DNA from: JAGBWK01 sp964490275
GTDB taxonomy: Bacteria > Bacteroidota > Bacteroidia > Bacteroidales > Muribaculaceae
Length of the DNA: 24,835 nucleotides
Direction: 5' to 3'
NCBI GenBank assembly: GCA_964490275.1
Contig: CAZBBL010000015.1
Coordinates: 1-24,835 of the forward strand
Positions 16,374 to 24,334 of this stretch are shown here, in pieces. Both the position numbers and the translations under genes were made by a program. Every line of letters begins with the position of its first letter. The stretch's first letter is position 1. Below the pieces are notes generated by a model, which saw only the letters and a program-made list of their open reading frames with translations, searched no databases and was not told the DNA's origin.

Positions 16374-17981
16374 TTATTTCAGCGATTTGTAGAAGTTTTG
16401 GAACGCGGTGTTGTTGGGGTCAAACTCGAGGTAGCGACCAAAGTAGACCTTAGCTGTTGCGGCGTCTTTTTGATCGAGGTAGTAGTTGCCGAGCTGGCTC
16501 AACACGAAGCGATATTCATCGTTGCGCGATGTCTTGTTGGCTTCGTCAGCGTCGAGAAGTGAGAGGATGTGTTTTGATGTTTCGGCAAATTCGGCACCGG
16601 CTTTTTTGCCGTTGGCAAAATATTGCAGACGAGCTTTTGTCATCAACACTTGGATATTGTCGGGTACGCGTTGGTCAACCTCGTTGATTACCTCTACGCC
16701 TTTGGTGGCGTAAGCAATGCTTTCGGCCGAACCGGGTTCGCTTGTAGCGGCAGCGTTTTGGTAGCGACGAGCGAGGATTACCAAGTCGTTGGTGCTATAT
16801 TCGCCGGCAGCGATATATTTTTCTTGAGCTTCAACTGCTTTGCCATATTGGCCGGCCAGGGTGTAGGCTTGGCTCAGGTCGCTCAACAGGTTGGTGCGAT
16901 CGGGAGCGATAGCAACAGCTTTCTCATATTGCTCAACAGCTTTGTCGTTTTCGCCGGCGTCTTGGAGCACTTCGCCATAGGTAGTATAGTCGTTGGGCAC
17001 AAATTCGCCGTTAGAGCTAAAGAAGATGTTGGCATCTGCCATGGCTTGAGCTTGGTTTTTCATTGCGGCAGAGTTGAGGAAGCGCATGCGTTTCATATAG
17101 AAGTTGTCGGGGTCTTTAGCAAGGATTTCGCCGGCGAGTTTGTATGATTTCTCATAGTCTTTGCCGAAGAAAAGCAGACCTACATAGCGTTGCTCATCTT
17201 TCTGGAAGTGGTTGGGGTTTTCCATATATTTGCCATACTGCTTTGCTGCCAGTGTCAACTGGTTGTTGTCGTAGTATTTTTCGGCGAGCTCGCGCTGAGC
17301 CAAAGCTGAGTTGGGTTGCAACTCAACGAGTTTTTTCAGCTGCTCGATGGCAAATTCGGGGTTGCGGTGGAAATATGTGCGAGCATATTTCACGTAAGCT
17401 TCGGGGTGTTCCAATTTGGTGTCGAAGGTGTATGCCATTTCGTAGTATCCGGCAGCTTCGCCCACGTTGACGGGAGCTTTCATGTCGGCCTCGAGAATGT
17501 AGGGCATAGGATTGTTTTTGTCGGCTTTCTTAGCGTCGGCGATATATTTCTGAATGTCTTTAGCATATTTCAGAGCGTCGGCGTTGTAGTATGAACGAGC
17601 GATGTCGGTCAGCAGCTCTGCATTTTTTTTGTCGAGCTTGGCAGCTTGTTTAAACAATTCGTCGGCTGCAGATTTGTTGCCTTCGGCGAGAGCCAATTGG
17701 CCCAAACCTACGTAGTTTAATCCGTTTTCGGCATTTACTTGGATACCCTGGTCAAAATATGATTTGGCTTGGGCTTTATTGCCGTTGGTCAGTGCAACTT
17801 CGCCGAGGTAATAGAGCGCTGTGGCTTTGTCGGTGTCGGCATTGTTGAGCGTGTTTTTAAGGATGATTTCAGCTTCTTCGGGCTGGTCGGCGCGGAAGTA
17901 CTGAATGCCGTCCTTGTAGCCTTGGGCTGATGCAAAGAGCGCACCGCCGAGGAGGAATGAAAGCAAGAATTTAAACTTCAT
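16374..17981 (-). CDS. Exported tetratricopeptide repeat protein
   Basis: This 535-residue protein has a signal peptide (1 to about 19, ending ASA before Q) and is otherwise made of helical TPR-type repeats. Typical units with the W/L-G-A-A pattern are seen near 50-130, 210-260 and 345-390, for example in ALYYLGEVAL and ALAQRELAEKYY. Such proteins act as periplasmic scaffolds; no enzyme motif is visible. It lies 96 bp downstream of the PstS-like gene on the same strand, so it may share its transcript. In Bacteroidetes a TPR protein of this kind often follows a PstS-like protein in ExbB/ExbD/TonB gene sets, from which I infer an envelope-energisation or transport link. Confidence 0.85.
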   Translation of the reverse strand: MKFKFLLSFLLGGALFASAQGYKDGIQYFRADQPEEAEIILKNTLNNADTDKATALYYLGEVALTNGNKAQAKSYFDQGIQVNAENGLNYVGLGQLALAEGNKSAADELFKQAAKLDKKNAELLTDIARSYYNADALKYAKDIQKYIADAKKADKNNPMPYILEADMKAPVNVGEAAGYYEMAYTFDTKLEHPEAYVKYARTYFHRNPEFAIEQLKKLVELQPNSALAQRELAEKYYDNNQLTLAAKQYGKYMENPNHFQKDEQRYVGLLFFGKDYEKSYKLAGEILAKDPDNFYMKRMRFLNSAAMKNQAQAMADANIFFSSNGEFVPNDYTTYGEVLQDAGENDKAVEQYEKAVAIAPDRTNLLSDLSQAYTLAGQYGKAVEAQEKYIAAGEYSTNDLVILARRYQNAAATSEPGSAESIAYATKGVEVINEVDQRVPDNIQVLMTKARLQYFANGKKAGAEFAETSKHILSLLDADEANKTSRNDEYRFVLSQLGNYYLDQKDAATAKVYFGRYLEFDPNNTAFQNFYKSLK

Positions 17982-18077
17982 GTCGGTTAATTATTTAGCA
18001 TTATTACGTTTTCAAATAGAGTTTTATTGTGATATGACGTCGTTTTTGTTTCAAAGTTTAATGTTGTGACGCCGATA

Positions 18078-19049
18078 TTATTCGATTTGTACGATGCGGG
18101 GATGCATTGCTCCGGGCAGCACGCCGGTTTGTTGTATGAGCTTCTGGCCGGCAAATCCTTTGACAAAGTTGGCAAATCCGCGAGCCAATGAGCCGTTGCT
18201 GCCTACCGAAATCAGGTAGACTGAGCGGTAAAGCGGATACGTGCCGTCGTAAATATAGGCTTGATAGGGCTTCACTGCTTGAAGGCTGCCTTTGGGCGAG
18301 ATGGCCAACACTTTGATGTCGGGGTTGAACGAGGTGACGGTAGTGTCGTTTTGTTCGAGCTGTTGAGCACGCTGCTCGGCAGTCATGTCGATGGTCGACA
18401 TATCTGATGCAATCCAGCTGACGCCGATGATGCCGATAGCGCCTTTTTGCTTCGATACGGTCTCAAAGACTTTGCGGTTTGACTTCTGGGCGAATACGTT
18501 TTTGCCAAACGATTTGCCATCCATCACCTTGTCTTTGATGGCGCTCACGGTGCTGGAGTTGTCGTAGTCAAACACTACGTTGATGTCGCCCGATTTGTTG
18601 TAGGGCTCAACCTTGTCCCATGTGGTGATTTCTCCCGACAAAATCAGCTGCAAGTCTTCGCTTGTCAGCTCCTCAATCGGGTTGGCAGGGTTGGCGATGA
18701 CGGCAATAGCGTCGACAGCGATACGGTCGGTGACGGGGGTGCGGCGTTGCGATTTGAGGTAGTCGGTTTCGACGTCGGTAAGCTCGCGGGTGGTCACAGC
18801 CAATCTTACCTTGCCGTTAACCAGCGAGTCGATACAATCGTTCTCGGGCAAGTAGCGTGCCAGGATGCTCGCTTTGGGGTTGCTGTATTCAAAGACGTCA
18901 ATCTCTTGCTCGAAGATTTGTTCAAACGACTCGTCGCAGGCCACGACCTCGGTGCCCGAGGTGGGGGTGTCGACAATCTGTGTGCGTTTGCCACACGATG
19001 TCAGCGACAGTGTGGCGGCCAATGCGGCGCTAAATATGATTTTGTTCAT
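18078..19049 (-). CDS. PstS-like substrate-binding lipoprotein
   Basis: This is a periplasmic binding-protein fold of the phosphate-binding (PBP_like/PstS) class. From ATG at 19049 it has 323 residues with a lipoprotein signal whose lipobox LTSC places lipidated Cys19. Family features include the TTRELTDVE segment, the DAIAVIANPANP segment followed by LILSGEITTWD, and GAIGIIGVSWI. There are no permease or ATPase genes nearby, so a standard ABC role is doubtful. Without binding data, phosphate is a family-based guess. A TTG at 19061 would add four residues and overlap the upstream stop; the ATG leaves an 8-bp gap and gives a clean signal peptide. Confidence 0.85.
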   Translation of the reverse strand: MNKIIFSAALAATLSLTSCGKRTQIVDTPTSGTEVVACDESFEQIFEQEIDVFEYSNPKASILARYLPENDCIDSLVNGKVRLAVTTRELTDVETDYLKSQRRTPVTDRIAVDAIAVIANPANPIEELTSEDLQLILSGEITTWDKVEPYNKSGDINVVFDYDNSSTVSAIKDKVMDGKSFGKNVFAQKSNRKVFETVSKQKGAIGIIGVSWIASDMSTIDMTAEQRAQQLEQNDTTVTSFNPDIKVLAISPKGSLQAVKPYQAYIYDGTYPLYRSVYLISVGSNGSLARGFANFVKGFAGQKLIQQTGVLPGAMHPRIVQIE

Positions 19050-19057
19050 AGCAGGTT

Positions 19058-19315
19058 TCAATTTTGTGTATTTTGGTCGTTTGTGTCCAGACCGATGAAA
19101 TAGCGGTAGGCTCTAAACAACCCATAGAGGATGAAGATAGGGCCGCCAAACCAGCGCAACCAATTCCAATCGGGGTCGTGGATGACGTTAAACCAATTAA
19201 ACAGCAACATCAGTCCGGCTCCGACATATACTATTATCATTATGATGGCAAAGACCAATCTCATTTGAGATGGCACGCTGACGCGTTCGGGTGTCTTGAA
19301 ATGACGTGATTCCAT
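19058..19315 (-). CDS. Small two-helix membrane protein
   Basis: This 85-residue protein has two hydrophobic helices, about residues 20-42 and 53-74, linked by a Trp-rich, mildly acidic turn. Both ends are hydrophilic, with a basic N-terminus and an Asn/Asp/Gln-rich C-terminus. I do not recognise a named family. It is the first gene of the minus-strand set, 8 bp upstream of the PstS-like lipoprotein ATG, so co-translation is likely. The gene lies next to a repeat-rich spacer. Confidence 0.75.
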   Translation of the reverse strand: MESRHFKTPERVSVPSQMRLVFAIIMIIVYVGAGLMLLFNWFNVIHDPDWNWLRWFGGPIFILYGLFRAYRYFIGLDTNDQNTQN

Positions 19316-19519
19316 GTCTAAAAACTTTTTAGGTTACACAATTACAATAAGATAACCTTTGACAGTTCTCTCGCTATTTTTAACGTCGGCTACGGCGCTA
19401 ATGTTCGTAGGCAAACATCCCTGCCGGGGCAGTTTCGGTTGCACCGTGTAAAGTTAACACTTTCTTTCTTTTTCATAAAATTTATAGCTATAATTTTAAA
19501 GGTTATACCACAAAAAATG

Positions 19520-19602
19520 TTAAGACCCCGTTCCACACAATTTGTTAACGCCAAGGTCGCAGATGTGCCCCGGATTTAGCCTTGCAGACGAAGGAGTATA
19601 GC
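19520..19602 (-). repeat. Dispersed intergenic repeat, copy B (inverted)
   Basis: The plus strand here equals the reverse complement of 1-83 with 4 mismatches in 83. Relative to the minus-strand gene beginning at 19315, it has the same orientation that copy A has relative to bioA. Identity drops sharply at both ends. Confidence 0.9.
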
Positions 19603-19621
19603 GAGCTATTCGACTGAGTCA

Positions 19622-19650
19622 AAAGGCTAAATCCGGGGTGCAGCTGCGAG
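19622..19650 (+). repeat. Partial repeat copy forming an inverted pair with copy B
   Basis: The bases AAGGCTAAATCCGGGG and the following AGCTGCGA match bases about 20-47 of copy A in direct orientation. Together with 19556-19583 of copy B they form an imperfect long stem with a loop of about 38 nt. Confidence 0.7.
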
Positions 19651-19866
19651 ACAGTAGTAATTTTAGACAGCCGAGATAGCAATCATTCGAAATTATGAAC
19701 AGAAATTACGCACAGCTCGCCATATGTTTATTGTGACTGCGGTTCTGTTTATGCTGCGATATTTCCGATAGAAACCTCTGAAGTTACATCAATCTCCAAG
19801 TAAGCATTATTTGGAGCGGTAAGATATGCCCTTACACTCAGATTTTAGATTAGACTGACTGAAAAT

Positions 19867-19917
19867 GGGGCATAACCAACGTCTTGGCATTAACAAATTT
19901 TGTAGAACGGGGTCTAA
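19867..19917 (+). repeat. Dispersed intergenic repeat, degenerate copy C
   Basis: This aligns without gaps to bases 32-82 of copy A. The best-conserved parts are AACAAATTTTGT and GGGGTCT. It ends about 11 bp before the -7 box of the YczE-like gene, again pointing towards the downstream gene. Confidence 0.75.
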
Positions 19918-19927
19918 GAAATATTTG

Positions 19928-19935
19928 TAAATTTG
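19928..19935 (+). promoter_or_regulatory. Possible -7 box for the YczE-like gene
   Basis: TAAATTTG fits TAnnTTTG. The nearest TTTG upstream, inside repeat copy C (19899-19902), is 25 nt away rather than about 19. It is therefore a partial match. The leader would be about 70 nt. Confidence 0.35.
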
Positions 19936-20012
19936 TGGTGCGTTTCCTCTCCTTCGACCGATAAAGATTGTTGCCGTGTATTTCCCGCGGTTTGAAAGTA
20001 ATTGTAATAAGT

Positions 20013-20744
20013 ATGAAAGACAAGATTGTTTCGTTTTGTTGGCAGCATTTATTGCTCGTAGTCTCACTGCTGATAATGACTCTCGGCGTGGTTTGCTGCG
20101 TGCGCTCGGCCTTGGGCTCATCTGTCATTAGTGTGATTCCATATGTGGCTCGCGATGCCGGCGAGATGGGCCTGTTCCCGCAATTGACGATAGGGCAGTA
20201 CACCTATTTGATGAACGCCCTGTTTGTAGTGCTGCAAATACTCATCTTGCGTCGACAATTTGAGCTCGTACAGCTGTTTCAATTGGTTATCGGATTTGTC
20301 TTCGGAGCTATGCTCGATATGTGGATGGCTCTTACGCCTTGGCTTGTGCCCGAAGCCCTTTGGCAACAGGCTGTGACTCAGCTGATGGGCTGCATAATTC
20401 TCGGTATCGGTATCGCTTTCGAGGTGAGATGTGGTAGCGTCACTATGCCCGGCGAAGGTATCTCGGTAGCCGTCTGCCAAGTGACACATATCGAGTTCCC
20501 CAAGGTGAAAATAGCGATTGACGTCACGCTTGTTTGCATTGGCTTGATACTCTGCTACTTGTTTTTCGGCGCTTGGCAATGGCATATCGTAGGCATCGGC
20601 ACTCTCGTAGCTATGTTTTTCGTCGGAATAGTAGTGAAGGTGGCTACCAAGTGGACGCCATGGTTTGAGCGATTGCTCGCTTATCGCCCCGGATTTCGCC
20701 GCTATATCTATGGCCTTGCACGCCACCTCTATATAAAGAAGTAG
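20013..20744 (+). CDS. YczE/YitT-like multi-pass membrane protein
   Basis: From ATG 20013 this is a 243-residue integral membrane protein with about five or six hydrophobic helices and a basic C-terminal tail. The segment near the start with ALGSSVISVIP, and the later GSVTMPGEGI segment, are typical of the YczE/DUF6198-type membrane proteins. The function of these is unknown; a transport role is often assumed. The frame is open to 19968, but the upstream start is not ATG and lies in the leader. The next gene, rarA, has its own promoter 10 bp after this stop, so this is probably monocistronic. Confidence 0.82.
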   Translation: MKDKIVSFCWQHLLLVVSLLIMTLGVVCCVRSALGSSVISVIPYVARDAGEMGLFPQLTIGQYTYLMNALFVVLQILILRRQFELVQLFQLVIGFVFGAMLDMWMALTPWLVPEALWQQAVTQLMGCIILGIGIAFEVRCGSVTMPGEGISVAVCQVTHIEFPKVKIAIDVTLVCIGLILCYLFFGAWQWHIVGIGTLVAMFFVGIVVKVATKWTPWFERLLAYRPGFRRYIYGLARHLYIKK

Positions 20745-20753
20745 AGGAAAACA

Positions 20754-20784
20754 TTTGCAGCGCTCGATTGATTTCGTAAATTTG
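20754..20784 (+). promoter_or_regulatory. Promoter of rarA
   Basis: TTTG (20754-20757) and TAAATTTG (20777-20784) are separated by exactly 19 nt, a full match to the Bacteroidetes consensus. Transcription would start near 20791, giving a leader of about 37 nt. Confidence 0.75.
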
Positions 20785-20827
20785 CAAAGCCGAGGCTCTC
20801 GCTGGCCGACGCTTTAATCAAAACGAA

Positions 20828-22117
20828 ATGAATCCGAATCAATCTATATTGCCCCCCTTGGCCGAACGCTTACGTCCTCAGTCGCTCGACGACTATATCG
20901 GCCAGTGCCATTTGGTAGGCGAGGGGTGTATCCTCCGACGCATGATTGACACCGGCAATGTTGCCTCGTTCATCCTTTGGGGCCCGCCCGGTGTCGGTAA
21001 AACCACTTTGGCTCGTATCATCGCCAACACTACCGACTCGCCCTTCTACACTCTTAGTGCGGTCAGTGCCGGCGTCAAAGATGTCCGCGAGGTTATCGAC
21101 CGCTGCAAAGCCGACATCTCGGGCATGTTTCGCCGCGGACGTCCAATACTTTTCATTGACGAAATCCACCGCTTCAGCAAGTCGCAACAAGACAGCCTCC
21201 TCGGAGCCGTCGAAAGCGGCATCGTGACGCTTATCGGGGCCACGACCGAAAATCCATCGTTTGAGGTGATACGTCCGTTGTTGTCGCGTGCCCAAGTCTA
21301 TACGCTCAAGCCTCTCGAAGCCCCCGAGTTGCAACAGCTCCTCGACCACGCTATTGCTACCGACCGTGTGTTGAGCCATCGCCAAGTGGAGGTGCATCAA
21401 ACCGACGCTCTCTTTCGATTCTCGGGGGGCGACGCTCGCAAACTGCTCAATATCATCGACCTACTTGAGCAGTCAACGCCTATAAATCAGCCTATTGTCA
21501 TCGACGACAAAGTAGTCACCGACCGACTTCAAGAAAATCCGGCGTTCTACGACAAAAATGGCGAGATGCACTACGATATCATCTCGGCCTTCATCAAGAG
21601 CGTGCGTGGCAGCGACCCTGATGCCGCTATCTATTGGCTTGCCCGCATGATTGAGGGTGGGGAAGACCCCGAGTTTATAGCCCGGCGCCTTGTCATCTCA
21701 GCTGCCGAAGACATCGGCCTGGCCAACCCCAACGCCCTATTGCTGGCCAACACTACATTTGACGTTGTGAAGAAAATAGGTATGCCAGAGGGGCGTATCC
21801 CATTGGCACAATGTACCGTCTATCTCGCTACGTCGCCAAAAAGCAATTCGGCCTACCTCGCCATCAATACAGCCCTTCAAGAGGTGAAACACTCGGGCGA
21901 TTTGCCCGTGCCGTTGCATATCCGCAATGCCCCCACATCGCTGATGAAAGATATGGGCTATGGCGCCGACTATAAGTATGCTCACGACTATCCCGGCCAT
22001 TTCGTAAAGCAGCAATTCCTCCCCGACGCCATCGACGGCACACGTTTTTGGCAGGCTGCCGACAATGCCGCTGAGGCTCGTATGGCCGATTTGCAGAAAC
22101 AAAGGTGGGGCAAGTGA
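20828..22117 (+). CDS. rarA: Replication-associated recombination protein RarA (MgsA)
   Basis: RarA is a clamp-loader-like AAA+ ATPase acting at stalled replication forks. The 429-residue protein has Walker A GPPGVGKT at 52-59, Walker B ILFIDEIH at 107-114, the sensor segment GATTENPSF at 137-145, and the arginine finger in SRAQ near 154. The C-terminal part contains the family's RGSDPDAA and YLATSPKSN segments of the tetramerisation region. Length is normal and the RLRP start motif is present near residues 14-17. It stands alone between two promoters. Confidence 0.95.
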   Translation: MNPNQSILPPLAERLRPQSLDDYIGQCHLVGEGCILRRMIDTGNVASFILWGPPGVGKTTLARIIANTTDSPFYTLSAVSAGVKDVREVIDRCKADISGMFRRGRPILFIDEIHRFSKSQQDSLLGAVESGIVTLIGATTENPSFEVIRPLLSRAQVYTLKPLEAPELQQLLDHAIATDRVLSHRQVEVHQTDALFRFSGGDARKLLNIIDLLEQSTPINQPIVIDDKVVTDRLQENPAFYDKNGEMHYDIISAFIKSVRGSDPDAAIYWLARMIEGGEDPEFIARRLVISAAEDIGLANPNALLLANTTFDVVKKIGMPEGRIPLAQCTVYLATSPKSNSAYLAINTALQEVKHSGDLPVPLHIRNAPTSLMKDMGYGADYKYAHDYPGHFVKQQFLPDAIDGTRFWQAADNAAEARMADLQKQRWGK

Positions 22118-22138
22118 TAAGCTCGGTGTACCAACGTT

Positions 22139-22174
22139 AAGAAAATTTGCGGAAATTTTTCTTTAATTTTTTTT
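22139..22174 (+). terminator. Possible AU-rich terminator after rarA
   Basis: AAGAAAATTT (22139-22148) can pair with AAATTTTTCTT (22153-22163) with one bulge, around the loop GCGG. A run of eight T follows at 22167-22174. The stem is almost all A-U, so termination would be weak. The T-run also touches the -33 box of serC. Confidence 0.4.
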
Positions 22175-22200
22175 GTATTAATAGAAACTTACTATATTTG
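22172..22200 (+). promoter_or_regulatory. Likely promoter of the serCA operon
   Basis: TATATTTG (22193-22200) is a good -7 box. TTTG at 22172-22175 lies 17 nt upstream, two bases closer than the ideal. Transcription would start near 22207, with a leader of about 23 nt. Confidence 0.55.
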
Positions 22201-22229
22201 CAGCAGACTACTACAATCATTTATTACAA

Positions 22230-23303
22230 ATGACAATGAAAAAACATAACTTTTACGCTGGCCCCTCAATCCTGAGCCAGTACACGATTAAAAACACAGC
22301 CGACGCAATCTTGAACTTTGCCGACACCGGTCTGTCAATTCTCGAAGTGTCTCACCGCAGTAAAGAGTTTCAAGCTGTCATCGACGAAGCCTCCGCGTTG
22401 GTAAAAGAGTTGCTCGAAATCCCCGAAGGCTATCATGTATTGTTCCTTGGCGGTGGCGCAAGCCTTCAATTTGCCATGGTTCCTTTCAACTTGCTTAAGA
22501 CCAAAGCCGCTTATCTCGACACCGGCGTTTGGGCCCACAAAGCTATCAAAGAAGCAAAGCTCTTTGGCGAAGTTGACGTGGTCGCATCTTCTGAGGAAGC
22601 CAACTATACTTATGTCCCCAAAGATTACACTATCCCCGCCGACGCCGACTATTTCCACTATACTACCAACAACACAATCTACGGTACAGAGCTCCGCAAA
22701 GACCCTACTTCTCCCGTGCCCTTGGTAGCCGATATGTCGAGCGATATCTTCTCTCGCCCCGTCGACGTCTCTAAATACGACCTCATCTACGCAGGCGCTC
22801 AAAAAAATCTCGCCCCTGCCGGTGTTACCATCGTTATCGTTAAAGAGTCGGCCCTCGGTCAAGCCGGACGCCCCATCCCAACGATGCTCAACTATCTGAC
22901 CCACACTGCAAAGGGTTCGATGTTCAACACTCCTCCCGTGCTCCCCATCTTCTCGGCTCTGCAAACTTTGCGCTATTACAAACAGCTCGGCGGCATCGCT
23001 GCAATCGAAAAAGTCGACCTCGCTAAAGCTGCCAAACTCTACGACGCTATCGATTCAAGTAAGATGTTTGTCGGCACAGCCAAAGCCGAAGACCGCTCTA
23101 TCATGAACGTTTGCTTCGTCCTCAAACCCGAATATGCCGAACTCGAAAAAGCCTTCATCGACTTCGCCACATCTAAAGGCATGGTCGGTATCAAAGGCCA
23201 CCGCTCGGTTGGCGGATTCCGTGCTTCGCTCTACAACGCTCTGCCAATGGAAAGCGTCGATGCCCTCGTCGCTTGCATGAAGGAATTTGAAGCCGCTCAT
23301 TAA
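22230..23303 (+). CDS. serC: Phosphoserine aminotransferase SerC
   Basis: SerC is a PLP aminotransferase that converts 3-phosphohydroxypyruvate to phosphoserine, the second step of serine synthesis; in many bacteria it also serves pyridoxine synthesis. The 357-residue protein shows NFYAGPS near residues 7-13, the cofactor-phosphate loop GGGASLQF at 74-81, and the PLP Lys192 in AGAQKN. Either ATG 22230 or ATG 22236 (MKKHNF) could be the start; the difference is two residues. It is followed by serA after 39 bp. Confidence 0.96.
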   Translation: MTMKKHNFYAGPSILSQYTIKNTADAILNFADTGLSILEVSHRSKEFQAVIDEASALVKELLEIPEGYHVLFLGGGASLQFAMVPFNLLKTKAAYLDTGVWAHKAIKEAKLFGEVDVVASSEEANYTYVPKDYTIPADADYFHYTTNNTIYGTELRKDPTSPVPLVADMSSDIFSRPVDVSKYDLIYAGAQKNLAPAGVTIVIVKESALGQAGRPIPTMLNYLTHTAKGSMFNTPPVLPIFSALQTLRYYKQLGGIAAIEKVDLAKAAKLYDAIDSSKMFVGTAKAEDRSIMNVCFVLKPEYAELEKAFIDFATSKGMVGIKGHRSVGGFRASLYNALPMESVDALVACMKEFEAAH

Positions 23304-23342
23304 TTCTTACATTTTCGACAACTCTAAAGGTATTTCAACACC

Positions 23343-24263
23343 ATGAAAGTACTTGTTGCAACTGAAAAACCGTTTGCCCCTGTGGCCGTCAACGGTATTC
23401 GTGAAGTTATTGATCAAGCCGGCTATCAAACCGTGCTGCTCGAAAAATATGCCGACAAAGCCGATTTGCTCAAAGCTATCGCCGATGTCGATGCAGTGAT
23501 TATCCGCTCTGATAAAATCGATGCCGAAGTGCTCGATGCTGCTAAAAACCTCAAGATTGTAGTACGCGCCGGTGCCGGTTACGACAACGTCGACCTCGAG
23601 GCAGCTACCGCCCACAACGTCTGTGTCGAAAACACACCCGGACAAAACTCCAACGCCGTTGCCGAACTGGTATTCGGTATGGCTGTCATGGCTGTCCGCA
23701 ATATGTATAACGGCACATCAGGCACAGAGCTTAAAGGCAAAACCCTCGGCATCCACGCCTTCGGTCAAGTTGGTCGCAACGTGGCTCGTATCGCAAAAGG
23801 CTTCGGCATGGAAGTCAGCGCTCTCGACCCGTATTGCCCCGACGAAGTTATCGAAGCTGCCGGCGTTAAACCCGTACACACGGTTGAAGAACTCTATACC
23901 AACAACCAAATCGTGTCGCTCCACATCCCAGCTACGGCCGAAACTCGCAAATCGGTAGGCGCTCGTCTGCTCAACCTCATGCCCAAAAACGCCCTCCTCA
24001 TCAACACCGCCCGCAAAGAGGTGATTGACGAAGATGGCCTCGCTGAAGCCCTCCGCGCTAAAGCCGACTTGAAATATGTAGCCGACATCCGCCCCGATAG
24101 CGCTGATGCTCTCGCCGCCGAATTTGGCCAACGTGTATTCTTCACCCCCAAGAAAATGGGCGCTCAAACAGCCGAAGCCAACATCAATGCCGGCATCGCT
24201 GCCGCTCATCAAGTCGTTGCCTTCCTTCGTGACGGTATCGACAAATTCCGTGTTAATAAATAA
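23343..24263 (+). CDS. serA: D-3-phosphoglycerate dehydrogenase SerA, short Lys-type
   Basis: SerA oxidises 3-phosphoglycerate to 3-phosphohydroxypyruvate with NAD, the first step of serine synthesis. This form has 306 residues and ends after the nucleotide-binding and substrate domains, with no ACT domain, so classical serine feedback through ACT is not expected. The NAD loop is AFGQVG (139-144), with Ala in place of the first Gly. NTARKEVIDED carries the catalytic Arg224. The usual catalytic His after TP is Lys270 (TPKKMG). ACT-less, Lys-type enzymes are known from Bacteroides and Entamoeba, so this is probably functional. It shares the serCA operon and is closed by a stem-loop. Confidence 0.93.
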   Translation: MKVLVATEKPFAPVAVNGIREVIDQAGYQTVLLEKYADKADLLKAIADVDAVIIRSDKIDAEVLDAAKNLKIVVRAGAGYDNVDLEAATAHNVCVENTPGQNSNAVAELVFGMAVMAVRNMYNGTSGTELKGKTLGIHAFGQVGRNVARIAKGFGMEVSALDPYCPDEVIEAAGVKPVHTVEELYTNNQIVSLHIPATAETRKSVGARLLNLMPKNALLINTARKEVIDEDGLAEALRAKADLKYVADIRPDSADALAAEFGQRVFFTPKKMGAQTAEANINAGIAAAHQVVAFLRDGIDKFRVNK

Positions 24264-24288
24264 TTTTTATTGAATACGCTATCTCTTT

Positions 24289-24319
24289 GACCGGAAGTGA
24301 CTTCACGCCACTTCCGGTC
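24289..24319 (+). terminator. Stem-loop after serA
   Basis: GACCGGAAGTG (24289-24299) pairs perfectly with CACTTCCGGTC (24309-24319) around a 9-nt loop, followed by TCTTATT. It lies 25 bp after the serA stop and ends 15 bp before the next start codon, so it likely separates the two genes. Confidence 0.75.
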
Positions 24320-24334
24320 TCTTATTAACCCGCA

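Larger units (their letters stand above)
19316..20012. other. Gene-poor repeat-rich spacer
   Basis: About 700 bp hold no convincing gene. From left to right there is a weak 6-bp inverted repeat (19331-19336/19353-19358), then an AT-rich tract with the palindrome-like AAATTTATAGCTATAATTTT near 19479-19498. The well-preserved repeat copy B (19520-19602) follows, then a partial inverted echo of it (19622-19650), about 215 bp of unassigned sequence, and degenerate copy C (19867-19917). The -7 box of the next gene comes last. Short frames in the unassigned part stop within about 15 codons. Confidence 0.7.

Noticed and set aside
19316..19520. Riboswitch upstream of the PstS-like set
   Set aside because: I looked for conserved cobalamin, TPP and SAM core motifs and found none; only weak AT-rich inverted repeats are present.
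20118..20726. Antisense ORF of 202 codons opposite the YczE-like gene
   Set aside because: The plus-strand frame has clear membrane helices and family features; the antisense product is low-complexity His/Ser-rich.
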